Shown: in pieces, positions 60,491 through 64,000 of the stretch
Position numbering within the stretch: the first letter of the stretch is position 1
How the letters are laid out: every line of letters begins with the position of its first letter
DNA from: Frondihabitans sp. PAMC 28766
GTDB lineage: Bacteria > Actinomycetota > Actinomycetes > Actinomycetales > Microbacteriaceae
Assembly (NCBI RefSeq): GCF_001577365.1
Contig: NZ_CP014513.1
Span: 3,782,001 to 3,846,000 of the forward strand
DNA: 64,000 nucleotides
Direction: 5' to 3'
The notes under the pieces: model-generated
Seen by the model: only the letters and a program-made list of their open reading frames with translations
Told to the model about the DNA's origin: nothing
Databases searched by the model: none
Translations under genes and position numbers: made by a program

Positions 60491-60763
60491 ATGCCTGAAG
60501 TCACCCGCACCGTCACCGTCGCCTCGTCGTCGGGCCTCCACGCCCGCCCCGCCTCGCTGTTCGTGCAGACCGTGACCGCCTCCGGCCAGGCCGTGACCAT
60601 CGCCAAGGGCGACAAGACCGTCAACGCGTCGAGCATCCTCGGCCTCCTCGGCCTCGGCGTCAACACCGGCGACGAGGTCACCCTCACGGTTTCAGGCGAG
60701 GACGCCGAGACGACCGCCGACTCGCTCGTCGACTTCCTCTCGACCGACCACGACGCCGCGTAG
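60491..60763 (+). CDS. ptsH: Phosphocarrier protein HPr
   Basis: 90 residues. GLHARPASLFVQTV carries the phospho-His (His17) that receives phosphate from Enzyme I; NASSILGLLGLGVNTGDEV has the regulatory Ser region. It serves the mannitol IIA here and the IIA at 37 kb. AAGGAG before the ATG is a strong ribosome site. 65 bases after the DeoR gene, probably co-transcribed. Confidence 0.97.
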   Translation: MPEVTRTVTVASSSGLHARPASLFVQTVTASGQAVTIAKGDKTVNASSILGLLGLGVNTGDEVTLTVSGEDAETTADSLVDFLSTDHDAA

Positions 60764-60797
60764 CCCCGCGGCGCGCACCGACGTCAGGGGTGGTCGG

Positions 60798-60803
60798 TAG
60801 GCT
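60798..60803 (+). promoter_or_regulatory. -10 element TAGGCT, leaderless start of exonuclease III gene
   Basis: TAGGCT, seven bases, then ATG 60811, with no ribosome site. Confidence 0.5.
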
Positions 60804-60810
60804 CTCAGCC

Positions 60811-61656
60811 ATGGGTTCTCGTCTCCGCCTGGCCACCATCAACACCAACGGCATCCGCGCCGCCTTCCGCAAGGGCATGGGGCCGTGGCTCGAGGGCCGA
60901 GACGTCGACATCCTGGCGATCCAAGAGGTCCGCGCGTCGACGGACGACATCCAGGGCCTGCTCGGGCCCGAGTGGAACGTGGTGCACGACGAGGCGACGG
61001 CCAAGGGTCGAGCCGGCGTCGCTCTTGCGAGCCGCAAGAAGGCCGAGATCCACCGCATCGATCTCGGCCCCAAGTCGTTCGACAGCGCCGGGCGCTGGCT
61101 CGAAGCCGACTACGACGTCAACGGCACCATCGTGACCGTCGTCAGCACCTACGTGCACTCGGGCGAGGCCGACAACCCCAAGCAGGACGAGAAGTGGAAG
61201 TTCCTCGACGCCATGTCGAAGCGCCTCCCCCAGCTCGAGAAGCACAACGAGCTCGCCGTCGTCGTCGGCGACCTCAACGTCGGGCACACCCCGCTCGACA
61301 TCAAGAACTGGAAGGGCAACGTCAAGCGCGCCGGTTTTCTCCCGCGCGAGCGCGCCTACTTCGACCGCTTCTTCGGCCCCGCGGGCAAGAAGGTCGAGGG
61401 AGTCGACGGCTCGAGCGGCAAGGGCCTCGGGTGGGTCGACGTGGGTCGCCAGGCCGCAGGCGACGTCGAGGGGCCGTACACCTGGTGGTCGTGGCGCGGC
61501 GCCGCTTTCGACAACGACACCGGCTGGCGCATCGACTACCAGATGGCCACCCCGGCTCTGGCAGCGAAGGTGAAGCACTATGCGGTCGACCGGGCCGAGT
61601 CGTACGACAAGCGATGGTCCGACCACACTCCCGTGGTCGTCGACTACGACATCTAG
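60811..61656 (+). CDS. xthA: Exodeoxyribonuclease III
   Basis: Metal-dependent AP endonuclease and 3' exonuclease of base-excision repair. 281 residues of the endonuclease/exonuclease/phosphatase fold: RLATINTNGIRAAFRKG at the start, ILAIQEVRAS near residue 32 (metal Glu), VVVGDLNVGHTPLDIKNWKGN near residue 148 (Asp, Asn), WWSWRGAAFDNDTGWRIDYQM near residue 225 and WSDHTPVVVDYD at the end (Asp-His). Single gene with its own leaderless promoter. Confidence 0.95.
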   Translation: MGSRLRLATINTNGIRAAFRKGMGPWLEGRDVDILAIQEVRASTDDIQGLLGPEWNVVHDEATAKGRAGVALASRKKAEIHRIDLGPKSFDSAGRWLEADYDVNGTIVTVVSTYVHSGEADNPKQDEKWKFLDAMSKRLPQLEKHNELAVVVGDLNVGHTPLDIKNWKGNVKRAGFLPRERAYFDRFFGPAGKKVEGVDGSSGKGLGWVDVGRQAAGDVEGPYTWWSWRGAAFDNDTGWRIDYQMATPALAAKVKHYAVDRAESYDKRWSDHTPVVVDYDI

Positions 61657-61712
61657 TGCTCGTCGAACGACATGTCCGCATGTCTGCACTCCCGACTTCT
61701 CCTCGCTCCTAG

Positions 61713-62738
<1,026 letters not shown>

Positions 62739-62760
62739 CCGGGCGAGCCCGGATCCTGCC

Positions 62761-63335
62761 ATGAAGCCCTTCGCGCTCGAGTCCGACCGCCTGCGTCTCG
62801 AGGCGCCCCGCACAGCCGACATCGGCGCGATCTACGACGCGTGCCAAGACGCCGAAGTGCAGAAGTACACGACCGTGCCCGTGCCGTACACCTTCCAGGA
62901 CGCCCAGTTCTTCGTCTCGCAGGTCGTCGAGCGGGTTGGACGACGGGCCGCGAGTACACCTGGGGGCTCCGCCTGCCCGGAGCCGGCCTGCTGGTCGGCG
63001 TCATCAGCATCCGCCTGATGCACCACGACATCGGCTTCTGGGCCGCGCCCGATGTCCGCGGGCTCGGCCTCACGACCGAGGCGGTGCGTCTCGTGGCCGA
63101 CTGGGCGTTCGACGAGGGTCTCGACGACGTGCTGTGGGAGGGGTATGTCGGCAACCTCGGCTCGGCCGGAGTCGCCCGTCGCGCCGGATTCACCTACACC
63201 GGCACCGGGCCGGGGCTGCAGCCCGACCGCGACCGAGGGCATCCTGCCTGCTGGAAGGGTCGTCTCGGCCGCGACGACGATCGCGAGCCCAAACCGAACT
63301 GGCCGACCGAGGGGTCGTCACGTCACGCCATGTAA
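62761..63335 (+). pseudogene. GNAT N-acetyltransferase (RimJ/RimL-like), one-base frameshift
   Basis: Two frames make one protein of about 191 residues. Frame 1: MKPFALESDRLRLEAPRTADIGAIYDACQDAEVQKYTTVPVPYTFQDAQFFVSQVVER. Frame 2 from about 62936: GWTTGREYTWGLRLPG, GFWAAPDVRGLGLTTEAVRLVADWAFDE (the acetyl-CoA loop, R/Q-x-x-G-x-G/A-like) and GNLGSAGVARRAGFTYTG. Adding a G to GGG at 62933-62935 gives VVERGWTTGREYTWG. Substrate unknown; protein N-terminal or small-molecule amines are typical. Starts 22 bases after trpS. Confidence 0.82.
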
Positions 63336-63474
63336 GAAGTTCATTTCGCCAGTCGCGCGGAATACTGCCCTGGTGCCCGCGTTGGTTATGGTCGAAGAAG
63401 CGACGATGCTTCTCGAGATTCTCGTCAGACGCCGACGAACCCGAAACTCCCTTCTCACCCCGATTGAGGCCTCC

Positions 63475-64000
63475 GTGAGCACGACCGCAGCCCCCGCTTC
63501 CGCGCAGCTGCAGCACGCCATGCGCCGGGCACTCACCCTCGCTGCCAACGGCCCCGCCCGCGGCCCGCACGCGCGGGTCGGCTGCGTGCTGCTCGACGCC
63601 CACGGCGAGGTCGTGGCCGAGGGCTGGCACCGCGGCGCCGGCACCGCCCACGCCGAGGTCGACGCCCTGTCGCACCTCGCCCCGGGCGAGGCCGCCGGGC
63701 TCACCGCCGTCGTCACCCTCGAGCCGTGCAACCACTGGGGCCGGACGGGCCCGTGCAGCGAAGCCCTCGTCGAAGCCGGGATCGGGCGCGTGGTCTTCTC
63801 GGTCGAAGACCCGGGCGAGCACTCCGGGGGCGGCAAAGAGCGCCTGCGCGACGCCGGCATCCCCGTCGAGGAGGGCCTGCTGGCCGACGAGGTCGAGGAG
63901 TTCATGCGCCGCTGGCTCGTCGCCGCTCGGTTGCAGCGCCCGTTCGTCACGGTCAAGTGGGCGTCGACGCTCGACGGCCGTGCCGCGGCCGACGACGGCA
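63475..64000 (+). CDS. ribD: Riboflavin biosynthesis protein RibD, 3' end beyond window
   Basis: Bifunctional pyrimidine deaminase/reductase of riboflavin synthesis; the deaminase half is present. ALTLAANGPARGPHARVGCVLLD, GTAHAEVDAL near residue 56 (zinc His and catalytic Glu) and LEPCNHWGRTGPCSEAL near residue 82 (zinc cysteines) are diagnostic. The reductase domain begins at RPFVTVKWASTLDGRAA where the window ends. GTG 63475 was chosen because sequence upstream in the frame is not family-like. No FMN riboswitch is recognised in the 139-base gap before it. Confidence 0.93.
   Translation, partial: MSTTAAPASAQLQHAMRRALTLAANGPARGPHARVGCVLLDAHGEVVAEGWHRGAGTAHAEVDALSHLAPGEAAGLTAVVTLEPCNHWGRTGPCSEALVEAGIGRVVFSVEDPGEHSGGGKERLRDAGIPVEEGLLADEVEEFMRRWLVAARLQRPFVTVKWASTLDGRAAADDG

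Noticed and set aside
63336..63474. FMN riboswitch upstream of ribD
   Set aside because: None of the conserved RFN-element blocks could be matched.

Overview
The window is about 70% G+C with dense gene packing, many 4-base start/stop overlaps and frequent GTG starts. It carries actinobacterial markers: an acyl-CoA carboxylase beta and epsilon pair, a fused biotin carboxylase/BCCP alpha subunit, an LpdA-like flavoprotein without redox cysteines, and BMP-type nucleoside uptake. Gene content and order suggest a chromosomal segment of a Microbacteriaceae-like actinobacterium; the genus cannot be named from this sequence. No tRNA, rRNA, CRISPR array, transposase or prophage gene was recognised.

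Layout. 1-6.7 kb: surface glycan genes (two glycosyltransferases, rmlB, rmlD) around an MFS exporter and a carboxyethyl-ornithine synthase-like enzyme. 7-9.5 kb: MarR regulator, isochorismatase-like protein, aldo/keto reductase, small lipoprotein. 9.6-13.1 kb: glycosyltransferase, purE, purK. 13.3-16.3 kb: a sugar ABC importer behind LacI-type operator palindromes. 16.3-22.8 kb: UDP-glucose dehydrogenase, PH-domain membrane protein, birA, polytopic membrane protein, acyl-CoA carboxylase beta and epsilon. 23.6-26.8 kb: response regulator, histidine kinase and a second membrane protein that looks like a kinase without an ATPase domain. 26.8-30.6 kb: RNA methyltransferase, maf, acyl-CoA carboxylase alpha. 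BirA would biotinylate the alpha subunit, so the carboxylase and its ligase lie within 12 kb. 30.8-33.3 kb: AbiEi/DUF559-like protein and quinone-reductase flavoprotein.

33.4-45.7 kb is a nucleoside uptake and salvage region: purine nucleoside phosphorylase, phosphopentomutase/phosphomannomutase, PTS IIB and IIA without a IIC, adenosine deaminase, thymidine phosphorylase, cytidine deaminase, two permeases, an ATPase and a BMP lipoprotein. 45.9-48.4 kb: manC and a mannosyltransferase. 48.4-52 kb: sdhCDAB. 52-54.2 kb: three poorly known genes. 54.5-60.8 kb: mannitol PTS operon, ptsI, a DeoR regulator and ptsH, so the whole phosphorelay and its sugar are together. 60.8-64 kb: xthA, trpS, a GNAT gene and the start of ribD.

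Three global patterns stand out. First, long tail-to-tail gene junctions are filled with repeats or palindromes. Four of them carry arrays of the heptamer GGGAGGA or its complement, 31 exact copies by hand count, often spaced 16-18 bp; I know of no description of this family. Second, many genes have a TANNNT -10 element ending only 5-8 bases before the start codon and no Shine-Dalgarno, the signature of leaderless transcripts. Third, four otherwise intact genes each lack exactly one base at or beside a short G/C run, which looks more like consensus error than gene decay.
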